7,076 bases of DNA from Lysobacteraceae bacterium (GTDB lineage: Bacteria > Pseudomonadota > Gammaproteobacteria > Xanthomonadales > Wenzhouxiangellaceae). The position numbers and the translations under genes were made by a program. The notes beneath the pieces were generated by a model. The model did no database searches, was not told where the DNA came from, and saw only the letters and a list, made by a program, of their open reading frames with translations. The stretch lies in the NCBI GenBank assembly GCA_020201235.1, contig JAIVHD010000281.1, positions 1-7,076 on the forward strand. The letters are read 5' to 3'. Shown one piece after another: positions 1-5,184 of this stretch. Position 1 is the first letter of the stretch; each line of letters begins with the position of its first letter.

Positions 1-451
1 TGGTCAGGTGGTCGATCACGCGCCCCGGGGTGCCGACGACAACATCGGCACCGCGTCGAAGACCCGCCAGTTGCGGCCCGTAGGCCTGGCCCCCGTAGAT
101 CGGCAGCACGTGAAAGCCCTTTATATTGCCGGCGTAACGATGGAACGCCTCGGCGACCTGAATGGCCAATTCACGGGTCGGTGCCAGCACCAGCGCCGAG
201 GGCTTGGCCGCGCCACGATCGAGCCTCGAAAGAATCGGCAGCGCGAAAGCCGCAGTTTTGCCGGTACCGGTTTGGGCCTGGCCCAGCACGTCGCCGCCGG
301 CCAGCAGGGCCGGAATGGTCGCGGCCTGGATCGGCGACGGCGCCTCGTAGCCCAGCTCACTCAGCGTGGAAAGCAGCGTTTGCGGCAAACCAAGGTCGGA
401 AAAGCCGATTTCGGTCTCTGTTTCGGTCTGGGTCTCGTTGTTTTTGGACAT
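1..451 (-). CDS. deaD: DEAD-box ATP-dependent RNA helicase, DeaD/CsdA type (N-terminal part, cut by window edge)
   Basis: Cytoplasmic ATP-dependent RNA helicase; family members unwind RNA duplexes in ribosome assembly, mRNA decay and cold adaptation. The first 150 codons are present and the frame is open to the left edge. Visible in order: a short Thr/Glu-rich leader (residues 1-14), the Q-motif region (F17 to Q42, with GYEAPSPIQ), Walker A/motif I AQTGTGKT (59-66), motif Ia PTRELA (91-96), the GG motif (120-121) and motif Ib TPGR (141-144). The DEAD box itself and the second RecA domain lie outside the window. The wording around YGGQAYGPQLAGLRRG is close to DeaD/CsdA, so I prefer that subfamily over RhlE, RhlB or SrmB; the family is certain, the subfamily likely. 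The start is the ATG at 451, which places the Q motif at its usual distance. No good Shine-Dalgarno is seen. The gene lies 105 bases downstream of the MFS gene on the same strand. That spacer has a possible -10 (TATTAT on the minus strand, 479-484) but no convincing -35. Confidence 0.93.
   Translation of the reverse strand, partial: MSKNNETQTETETEIGFSDLGLPQTLLSTLSELGYEAPSPIQAATIPALLAGGDVLGQAQTGTGKTAAFALPILSRLDRGAAKPSALVLAPTRELAIQVAEAFHRYAGNIKGFHVLPIYGGQAYGPQLAGLRRGADVVVGTPGRVIDHLT
409..432. repeat. Two tandem 12-bp units inside the helicase leader
   Basis: The plus strand reads TTTCGGTCTCTG (409-420) followed directly by TTTCGGTCTGGG (421-432), 10 of 12 bases identical. On the coding (minus) strand this produces the alternating Thr/Glu stretch TETETE in the unstructured N-terminus of the helicase. 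The unit length is a multiple of three, so copy-number change would keep frame. Confidence 0.6.
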
Positions 452-556
452 AATGGCCGGCTGACAAATTAAACAAGCATAATAGCGCGAATAGCACCGC
501 CTCTTCGTCCGCTCTATTGGTCGTGAGACGGCGTCGGGCTTCGCAGGCGGCGCGTT

Positions 557-1864
557 TCAAGACCGAACGTTAGGTGAATGCGGCGGCTTGCGCTGGGTTC
601 GCATCGCGCGCACACGAATAGCCGAAATGGCCAGCAGGCCGACGCTTGCTAGAATCGCAAGGGTGCCAAAATAGCGCCGGTAACCTTCGATGCCGGGGTG
701 CCGCTCGACCAGCCAGCCTGATGTTACCGGAGCAATGATGTCGGGCGTGTAGGCCATCATCGAAATCAGACCGACCGCGATCCCGGTCAACGGCAACGGA
801 ATTCGAGCCTCTTCGAGCAGCGCGAAGTAAATGCCGCGCAGCGCAAACACGGCCAACGCGGTCACCGTCACCTGGGCCCACAGCTGCGCCATCCAGGCGG
901 CATCGGCCGGCAAAAGCGCCAGCGATGCATAGCTCACCGCCAAAACCATGAACAAAAAAGTCATCGCCCGGGACGCGCTGATGCGGTCGGCGACCAAGCC
1001 GGCGATCATCGCCGAGGCCGGCCGCAACCAGTCGCGAAAAGCACCGAGCCATGCCCCGAATTCTTTGCTTCGCTCGAAACCACGCTCGGCATAGGCCGGA
1101 AACTCGTAACTGCCCAGGAACAGAAAGTAGGCACAGAAAATCACCGTCGCGATCAGCCAGACCTCTGCGATGCGAACGACCTGGCCGATCGAATCCAGCA
1201 CATGCAGGCCGTGGTGATTGGCGTTGTTGCCCGAGGCCACTGGCGGATCATCGGGAACCACCAGCCAGACCGCAAGCGAGGCCGCAAGCGAGGCCAGCGA
1301 GTACACCAGGATGACCGATACCAGACCGTTCTCGACGCTGCTCGACAACGCAAAACACAGCGCGGCAAGCGAGCCCAGGCCGGCTCCGACAATGCCCCGA
1401 CCGCCATCGAGAATGCCAAAGGCCCGACCCTGCGCATCGGCTTGTGACCACAGTCGTGTGGCCTTGATCAAGGCCGCCCAAAAAGTGAGGATTGTAAAAA
1501 TCCCCCAAAAAGCATGCACTGCAAGCAAGCCGGCATAGCCGGGTACCGTGGCCATGTACAACCCGCCCAGGCCGGTGCCGGCCAGCGAGATCGTCAGCAG
1601 CCGTCGGGCCGAAACCCGATCGGCCAGCCAACCCCCGGGCAGGTAGCAAACCAGTGCCAACAGCCCAAACAGCGCGTTGAGCGTGCCAATCTCGAAACTG
1701 CTCAGGGCAAAGGTCGCCTCCATGCTGGTCTGGAAACTCTTGCGCATGTAGGGCAGCATGTAGATCGACTCGCCGGCCAGGATCAGGCTGCCCAGCAATA
1801 GCCAGCGATGCGGCGGCCTTCGCTTGGCCGGCTGCGCCGCCTGATTGGGCTCGGTCGCGTTCAT
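557..1864 (-). CDS. Major facilitator superfamily transporter (YihN / nitrate-nitrite-type clade)
   Basis: Inner-membrane secondary transporter of 435 residues, the usual MFS length. A basic N-terminal tail (PAKRRPPHR, 13-20) precedes the first helix at about 21-38, and roughly twelve hydrophobic segments follow. MFS motif A is present in the loop after TM2 as GGWLADRVSARR (77-88). A weaker copy, GLVADRISASR (289-299), occurs at the matching place in the second half, as expected from the internal duplication. The two halves are joined by a polar loop (about 205-228, PDDPPVASGNNANHH). The segment LLEEARIPLPLTGIAVG (349-365) and YTPDI (372-376) resemble the family that includes E. coli YihN and proteins loosely annotated as nitrate/nitrite transporters; this is recalled resemblance, so the substrate is unknown. 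The start is the ATG at 1864; no strong ribosome site precedes it. The C-terminus is a basic tail after the last helix. It transcribes toward the helicase gene and away from the hotdog gene. Confidence 0.9.
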   Translation of the reverse strand: MNATEPNQAAQPAKRRPPHRWLLLGSLILAGESIYMLPYMRKSFQTSMEATFALSSFEIGTLNALFGLLALVCYLPGGWLADRVSARRLLTISLAGTGLGGLYMATVPGYAGLLAVHAFWGIFTILTFWAALIKATRLWSQADAQGRAFGILDGGRGIVGAGLGSLAALCFALSSSVENGLVSVILVYSLASLAASLAVWLVVPDDPPVASGNNANHHGLHVLDSIGQVVRIAEVWLIATVIFCAYFLFLGSYEFPAYAERGFERSKEFGAWLGAFRDWLRPASAMIAGLVADRISASRAMTFLFMVLAVSYASLALLPADAAWMAQLWAQVTVTALAVFALRGIYFALLEEARIPLPLTGIAVGLISMMAYTPDIIAPVTSGWLVERHPGIEGYRRYFGTLAILASVGLLAISAIRVRAMRTQRKPPHSPNVRS

Positions 1865-2150
1865 CGACGCAATTTGTGCTGGCGCCGATTGCCGCGCGAC
1901 CGGCTACAGGCTGCAGCAAGTGCTGCGGTCGGCCGAGCATGAGTCGGAAATGACATTTGCGTTGGATGATCACGGAAAGCGCGCTGGCGAGTGTACCGCA
2001 AGCTTGGGCATCGGCGAGCGGCTGTTAAGGCTCGAACATCAGCGCGATCAATGCAACGCTCCGGCATGCATGCGCGGTCGGCCAGGCAAGCCTGTTTACC
2101 AACCCGGTGGTCGTACCGGCGGGCAGTACAACCATGCAACGCGCACTGCA

Positions 2151-2179
2151 GGTATGCGATACCGAATCAAGACTCGGTA
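2151..2179. repeat. Two overlapping inverted repeats sharing a middle arm
   Basis: GGTAT (2151-2155) pairs with ATACC (2159-2163) across three bases. TACCGA (2160-2165) pairs with TCGGTA (2174-2179) across eight. The central TACC belongs to both, so the two pairings exclude each other as hairpins, or form three alternating half-sites as DNA. They lie 65-95 bases upstream of the hotdog-fold start. The arms are short and chance cannot be excluded. Confidence 0.4.
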
Positions 2180-2208
2180 AACTGCGGCAATCGGCCAACC
2201 AGGATCCC

Positions 2209-2220
2209 GGATGATCATCC
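2209..2220. repeat. 12-bp perfect palindrome upstream of the hotdog-fold gene
   Basis: GGATGATCATCC is its own reverse complement and ends 24 bases before the ATG at 2245. The position would suit an operator overlapping the promoter or leader. No regulator gene is adjacent, and no promoter could be recognised beside it. Confidence 0.4.
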
Positions 2221-2244
2221 AGTCACAAAACGAGAGCTCCAAGC

Positions 2245-2715
2245 ATGTCTGAAAAAAATGACTTGCTGGCCCTGTATCGGAAATGCACCCGGCTGCCACT
2301 AGGCCAAGCGATTTTCTCAAGGCTCTTTGCGCGCAAGGCACCCTACTTTGCAAGCATCCGGCCGCGCGTCGTCGAACTTCGCCCGAACTTCTGCGAGGTC
2401 CGGTTTGCCAAGCGTCGCCGGGTCGAAAACCACATCGGCACGGTCCACGTTATCGCCATTTGCAATGCCCTCGAAATGGCCATGGGCGGCTTGGCCGAGG
2501 CTTCGATCCCAAAGCATTTGCGCTGGATCCCGAAGGGCATGCAGGTCAACTACACGGCCAAAGCCAATTCGAATATCCGCGCGACTGCCGAGACCCGCGC
2601 AGAGGACTGGAAACCCGGCGACCTGGCGGTTACAGTCAAGGCCTTTCGCGAGGACGGAACGACCGTGGTCGAAGGCGTGATCCTGTTGTATGTCTCCGAA
2701 AAGCCATCCAATTAA
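2245..2715 (+). CDS. Hotdog-fold domain protein (DUF4442 / thioesterase-like)
   Basis: Predicted cytoplasmic protein of 156 residues, the size of a single hotdog domain plus an N-terminal helix. The hotdog signature is visible as NHIGTVHVIAICNALEMAMG (62-81): the Asn-His-x-Gly-Thr-Val-His loop followed by the long central helix with its Glu (E78). Beta strands follow at about 97-104 (KGMQVNYTAKA), 110-118, 127-135 and 140-150. This arrangement matches the DUF4442 family, relatives of acyl-CoA thioesterases such as PaaI. Whether it hydrolyses an acyl-CoA, and which, cannot be told. There is no signal peptide. The ATG at 2245 is preceded by a modest purine stretch (CGAGAG, 2231-2236). The gene stands alone on the plus strand and converges with the zinc-finger gene, with 63 bases between the stops and no obvious terminator hairpin there. 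Confidence 0.85.
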   Translation: MSEKNDLLALYRKCTRLPLGQAIFSRLFARKAPYFASIRPRVVELRPNFCEVRFAKRRRVENHIGTVHVIAICNALEMAMGGLAEASIPKHLRWIPKGMQVNYTAKANSNIRATAETRAEDWKPGDLAVTVKAFREDGTTVVEGVILLYVSEKPSN

Positions 2716-2778
2716 ACGTCCACCTGAACCTGCCAAATACCCGGGCGCAGCCACGCCGTCGGAGTGCCGCCAGATTGA

Positions 2779-3051
2779 TCAGCGCAGTTGGCTGTCCTTG
2801 CTGCCACGCCGGTTAAAGCCCGCGGACGCATCGGTCTTTGCATCAATTTCCTGCTGGCAGCCGATACAGCGCCGCACCCCGGGCAGCGCCTTGCGGCGCG
2901 CCTCGGCAATGACCTCGCCGCATTCCTCGCACTCGGCCAGACTCGCGCCCTGCCCCTGCCCGATGCGCTCGCGCGCCCGGCGGACAGCGTCCTCGACGCT
3001 GGCATCGATCTGGTCCTGCACGGCCCCGTCACGGGCCCATCCTCCGGCCAT
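2779..3051 (-). CDS. ybiI: DksA/TraR-family C4 zinc-finger protein, YbiI-like
   Basis: Small cytoplasmic protein of 90 residues with one treble-clef C4 zinc finger, C41-x2-C44 (CEECG) and C62-x2-C65 (CIGC), and the LPGVRRCIGCQQE signature shared by DksA and TraR C-termini. The N-terminus (MAGGWARDGAVQDQID) and the C-terminus (NRRGSKDSQLR) match E. coli YbiI as I recall it, with similar length (about 88). It lacks the long coiled-coil with acidic tip of full-length DksA, so it should not be assumed to modulate RNA polymerase; the function of YbiI is not established. The start is the ATG at 3051, supported by a strong Shine-Dalgarno. It follows the glycosylase gene on the same strand with 87 bases between them, which allows co-transcription. 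Confidence 0.93.
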   Translation of the reverse strand: MAGGWARDGAVQDQIDASVEDAVRRARERIGQGQGASLAECEECGEVIAEARRKALPGVRRCIGCQQEIDAKTDASAGFNRRGSKDSQLR

Positions 3052-3056
3052 TCTGG

Positions 3057-3065
3057 TTCTCCTTT
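3057..3065 (-). promoter_or_regulatory. Strong Shine-Dalgarno for the YbiI-like gene
   Basis: On the minus strand AAAGGAGAA ends five bases before the ATG at 3051. It is the best ribosome site in the window and fixes the start of this gene. Confidence 0.8.
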
Positions 3066-3082
3066 GAAAAGATCTGCATGTT

Positions 3083-3098
3083 CCGGGAATGATCCCGG
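3083..3098. repeat. Short hairpin between the glycosylase and YbiI-like genes
   Basis: CCGGGA (3083-3088) and TCCCGG (3093-3098) form a perfect six-pair GC-rich stem with a four-base loop. It lies between the glycosylase stop and the ribosome site of the next gene. No T-run follows directly on either strand, so it is not a classic intrinsic terminator. It could be an mRNA-processing or stabilising hairpin, or chance. Confidence 0.4.
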
Positions 3099-3138
3099 CC
3101 AGCAGTCGTGTAAGGCTCGGAACAGTCCGGCTTAGTCT

Positions 3139-3768
3139 CTACATGGGTGCATTGGAGTAGTAATGCCAGACAAAGATTGCAGCCGCGCCGCGCCAGGGCC
3201 GCCAGGGTCTTGCCGTAAGGTCGGTTTTTTTACGGTCGGGCCGCGCGCGCATGTTTTTCAAGCGATGCAGGCCGGCCTGGATACCCAGGTCGTCGGCCGG
3301 CCAGACATCGGGCCGACCGAGCGCAAACAGCAGGAACATCTCAGCGCTCCAGCGACCGAAGCCCTTCAACGCGGTAATCGCCTCGATCACCTCCTGGTCG
3401 GGTAGTTCGGACAGCCGATGGGGCTGAAGCCGTCCTTCCAGTACGGCTTCGGAAAGCCCGCGCGCGTAGCCGATTTTTTGTCGCGAAAGCCCGGTTGAGC
3501 GCCACTGCTCATCGCTTTTCTCCAGGAACCGCTCGGGATCGAACGCGCCATCAAGCGCGTGCTCGACGCGCTGGAAAATGGATGCTGCGGCTTTTACCGA
3601 AAGCTGCTGGCCGGCAATGATGCGCATCAAATGCTCGTAGCTCGGGCTGCCGTGACGCCGCTCGGCCGGGTAGCCGACAAGCGCCAACCCGGCCGCGATG
3701 TGTCGATCGCGCCGAGCCAGTTCATCGAGCGCGTGTTTCAGATCACGGGTCGTTAGTTGAAACTCCAT
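3139..3768 (-). CDS. DNA-3-methyladenine glycosylase II (AlkA-like, HhH-GPD superfamily)
   Basis: Monofunctional base-excision repair glycosylase that would remove alkylated purines such as 3-methyladenine. It has 209 residues from the ATG at 3768, typical of the compact AlkA relatives that lack the N-terminal beta domain of E. coli AlkA (282 residues). Visible features: YEHLMRIIAGQQLSVKAA (44-61), the usual opening of the helical domain; the helix-hairpin-helix LKGFGRWSAEMF (134-145); and VWPADDLGIQ (155-164), where D160 aligns with the AlkA catalytic Asp238. RPWRPWRGAAAIFVWHY (187-203) matches the AlkA C-terminal helix. The frame is open upstream to a possible ATG at 3861, but those 31 extra residues do not resemble the family. 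No Shine-Dalgarno precedes 3768. A -10-like TAAAAT (minus strand, 3776-3781) sits only seven bases upstream of the ATG, which would suit a leaderless transcript, though no good -35 is visible. Confidence 0.9.
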   Translation of the reverse strand: MEFQLTTRDLKHALDELARRDRHIAAGLALVGYPAERRHGSPSYEHLMRIIAGQQLSVKAAASIFQRVEHALDGAFDPERFLEKSDEQWRSTGLSRQKIGYARGLSEAVLEGRLQPHRLSELPDQEVIEAITALKGFGRWSAEMFLLFALGRPDVWPADDLGIQAGLHRLKNMRARPDRKKTDLTARPWRPWRGAAAIFVWHYYSNAPM

Positions 3769-3854
3769 GGCAGGAATTTTACCTGGGAGTCTGTCGGATT
3801 TAACCGATCGAAGCGAGTGAAAGCCCGGTTGGAGTCCAATTTTTTGATCTTCTG

Positions 3855-3871
3855 AGGCCAATAGTGGGCCT
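3855..3871. repeat. Inverted repeat in the divergent glycosylase/efflux region
   Basis: AGGCC (3855-3859) and GGCCT (3867-3871) are perfect reverse complements around a seven-base spacer. It lies about 90 bases upstream of the glycosylase start. The arms are short, so significance is uncertain. Confidence 0.3.
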
Positions 3872-3962
3872 ATTAAACGAAAAAGATCGGCGAATCTGGC
3901 CCAATCCGGCTTTTTTCGCAGTAGCCGAGCGGATCATGCCGGCCTGTGGGACTGCCCATCTG

Positions 3963-3978
3963 CCGGGTTTAAAACCGG
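3963..3978. repeat. Near-perfect 16-bp palindrome upstream of the efflux promoter (possible operator)
   Basis: CCGGGTTTAAAACCGG is palindromic except for one mismatched pair (G3967 against A3974). It ends 23 bases before the proposed -35 of the adaptor gene. Size and placement would suit a dimeric regulator such as a TetR- or MarR-family repressor, which often controls RND pumps. No regulator gene lies in the window, so this is inference. Confidence 0.4.
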
Positions 3979-4001
3979 TGCGCAAGACCGCGCCGGATGC
4001 C

Positions 4002-4031
4002 ATGACGTACATGTTAATCTGCTAATATAAT
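4002..4031 (+). promoter_or_regulatory. Sigma70-type promoter of the efflux locus
   Basis: A perfect -10 hexamer TATAAT (4026-4031) is preceded, with an 18-base spacer, by ATGACG (4002-4007), four of six matches to TTGACA. Transcription would start near 4038, giving a leader of about 20 bases before the ATG at 4057. The stretch is AT-rich against a GC-rich background. The ribosome site is weak (TGTGAGA, 4046-4052). Confidence 0.65.
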
Positions 4032-4056
4032 TTCGGTCCATTGATTGTGAGAAAAC

Positions 4057-5184
4057 ATGCCTGGTTATCGTATTGCGTGGGTCACCGCTGTGGCACTGGT
4101 CGCGTTTCCGATGGTCATTGCCCCTGCCCTTGCCCAACCGGCTGGCATCGAATGGCTTCCAGTCGAGCGCGCGCCGCTGGTTGAAAAGGTTCGGCTCGAC
4201 GGAGTCATCGAGGCCGTACAGGAAAGCACGGTGTCCGCCCAGACCGCCGGCACCATCATGGAGCTGCCGTTCGACGTTGATGATCGGGTCGAGCGGGCTT
4301 TGCTGATCGCGCGCCTGGAAGACACCGAGCAACGCTCGAGGTTGCGCCAGGCCGAGGGCAACCGCGAAGAAGCCGAGGCCAGTCTGATCGATGCCCGGCA
4401 GCAGTTCGAACGCATCGAGGCACTGTACCGGCGAGACGTCGCCTCGCGATCTGATTTCGACGAAGCGCGCAACCGCTTCGATGCGGCCCGCGCGCGCTTC
4501 GCGCGTGCCGAGGCTGCGGTTGTCGAAGCCCGCGAGCAACTCGACTACACGCGCGTCGTGGCACCCTACAACGGCGTCGTCACCGAACGCCACGTTGAGA
4601 TCGGCGAAGCCGTGCGGCCGGGCCAGCCGCTGATCAGCGGCTTCTCGCTGGATGAGCTGCGCGTGATCGCCGGCGTGCCGCAGCGCTATATCGAGTACGC
4701 CCGGGATTCCGCCCGATTAACGGTATCGCTGGATAACGGCCGGGTGCTGCCGATCAACAGAGTCACGATCTTCCCGTTCGCCGATGCCGAATCGCACAGT
4801 ATTCGCGTCCGCTTGTACCTGAACGAACCCACCGACGGCATTTCGCCCGGAATGCTGACACGTATTGAGCTGGCCACCAATGAGCGCCCGGCGCTGTGGA
4901 TTCCGGCTGACAGCCTGCTGCGGCGCGGCGAATTGCGCGCCGTGTACGTGCGCGACCGGCAAGGCGACCCGCGCCTGCGGCAGGTGCGCGTGGGCATCAG
5001 CGACGGCGATGCCAACGACCAGCGCCTGGAAATCCTGTCGGGTCTCGACCCCGGCGAGTTCGTCGCCGCCCGGCCGGGTGCCTTGTTCGAGCGCAATGCG
5101 AAGAAGAGCCGCAAATTGACGTCACCATGGCCGATATCGTGGTCGGTTTTCCTGGTGCCAGCGCGCGCGAAGTCGAGAGTCTGA
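4057..5184 (+). CDS. Efflux RND transporter periplasmic adaptor (HlyD/MFP family), 3' end out of frame
   Basis: Periplasmic adaptor that would link an inner-membrane RND pump to an outer-membrane channel. The 375-residue frame starts with a Sec signal peptide (hydrophobic core about 7-25, cleavage after A24-L25-A26); no lipobox cysteine, so not a lipoprotein. Next come the first half of the lipoyl/barrel-sandwich domain (about 55-90, STVSAQTAGTIMELPFDVDDRV), a coiled-coil hairpin (about 91-160, Glu/Arg/Ala-rich heptads), the second lipoyl half (QLDYTRVVAPYNGVVTERHV, 161-180), the beta barrel (about 200-275) and a membrane-proximal domain (about 278-345, ending GLDPGEFVAARPGAL). Homology-like sequence ends near A348. 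Residues 350-375 are the out-of-frame reading of permease codons and are not native. The functional domains seem complete, so a secreted adaptor with an aberrant tail could still be made. It is driven by the promoter just upstream; its substrates are unknown. Confidence 0.88.
   Translation: MPGYRIAWVTAVALVAFPMVIAPALAQPAGIEWLPVERAPLVEKVRLDGVIEAVQESTVSAQTAGTIMELPFDVDDRVERALLIARLEDTEQRSRLRQAEGNREEAEASLIDARQQFERIEALYRRDVASRSDFDEARNRFDAARARFARAEAAVVEAREQLDYTRVVAPYNGVVTERHVEIGEAVRPGQPLISGFSLDELRVIAGVPQRYIEYARDSARLTVSLDNGRVLPINRVTIFPFADAESHSIRVRLYLNEPTDGISPGMLTRIELATNERPALWIPADSLLRRGELRAVYVRDRQGDPRLRQVRVGISDGDANDQRLEILSGLDPGEFVAARPGALFERNAKKSRKLTSPWPISWSVFLVPARAKSRV
5091..5126 (+). other. Out-of-frame junction of adaptor and permease genes (deletion or assembly scar)
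   Basis: The adaptor uses the frame with codons starting at 4057, 4060 and so on, through GCG at 5098. Permease homology starts in the frame one base earlier, at GAA 5100, as GAA GAA GAG CCG CAA ATT (EEEPQI). Missing between them are the adaptor's own last residues and stop, the spacer, and the permease start plus about 32 residues judged against AcrB numbering, including TM1. The permease frame is open back to a stop at 4908-4910 but has no ATG, GTG or TTG codon before 5127. Confidence 0.75.

Larger units (their letters stand above)
1865..2244. other. Divergent intergenic region without a credible gene, containing several inverted repeats
   Basis: About 380 bases separate the MFS gene (leftward) from the hotdog-fold gene (rightward). 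Open frames here give Arg/His/Cys-rich translations with no recognisable family, and the longer ones overlap the neighbouring genes. I see no tRNA and no clear sigma70 promoter. Short perfect inverted repeats are present: GCATGCATGC (2064-2073), CCGGT-N6-ACCGG (2104-2119), GGTAT-N3-ATACC (2151-2163), TACCGA-N8-TCGGTA (2160-2179) and GGATGATCATCC (2209-2220). The 9-mer GGATGATCA also occurs at 1964-1972. The region presumably carries the promoters of both flanking genes, but I cannot place them. Confidence 0.6.

Noticed and set aside
357..560. Small minus-strand frame starting at a TTG that overlaps the MFS stop and runs into the helicase gene
   Set aside because: Stop/start overlap can mean coupling, but the second half lies over the helicase N-terminus in another frame, and the product is Arg-rich without homology.
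1248..1973. 241-codon minus-strand frame overlapping the MFS gene in another frame
   Set aside because: The overlapping MFS frame has full-length membrane topology and motif A; this one has only low-complexity residues.
1845..2302. Plus-strand frames in the MFS/hotdog gap (1845-2180, 1991-2302)
   Set aside because: They overlap the ends of the flanking genes, lack ribosome sites, and give Arg/Cys/His-rich translations typical of noncoding GC-rich DNA.
2716..2778. Bidirectional terminator between the convergent hotdog and YbiI-like genes
   Set aside because: No strong stem with a T-run could be found in these 63 bases.
3139..3861. Longer glycosylase start at 3861
   Set aside because: The extra 31 residues do not resemble AlkA relatives, and the ATG at 3768 gives the expected compact length.
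3901..3920. GC-rich stretch followed by six T residues (CCGGCTTTTTTCG) as a terminator
   Set aside because: No complementary stem was found directly before the T-run, and the site lies between two divergent genes where no terminator is expected.
3934..4593. 219-codon minus-strand frame across the efflux promoter and adaptor 5' end
   Set aside because: It is antisense to a well-supported adaptor gene with signal peptide and promoter; its translation shows no family.
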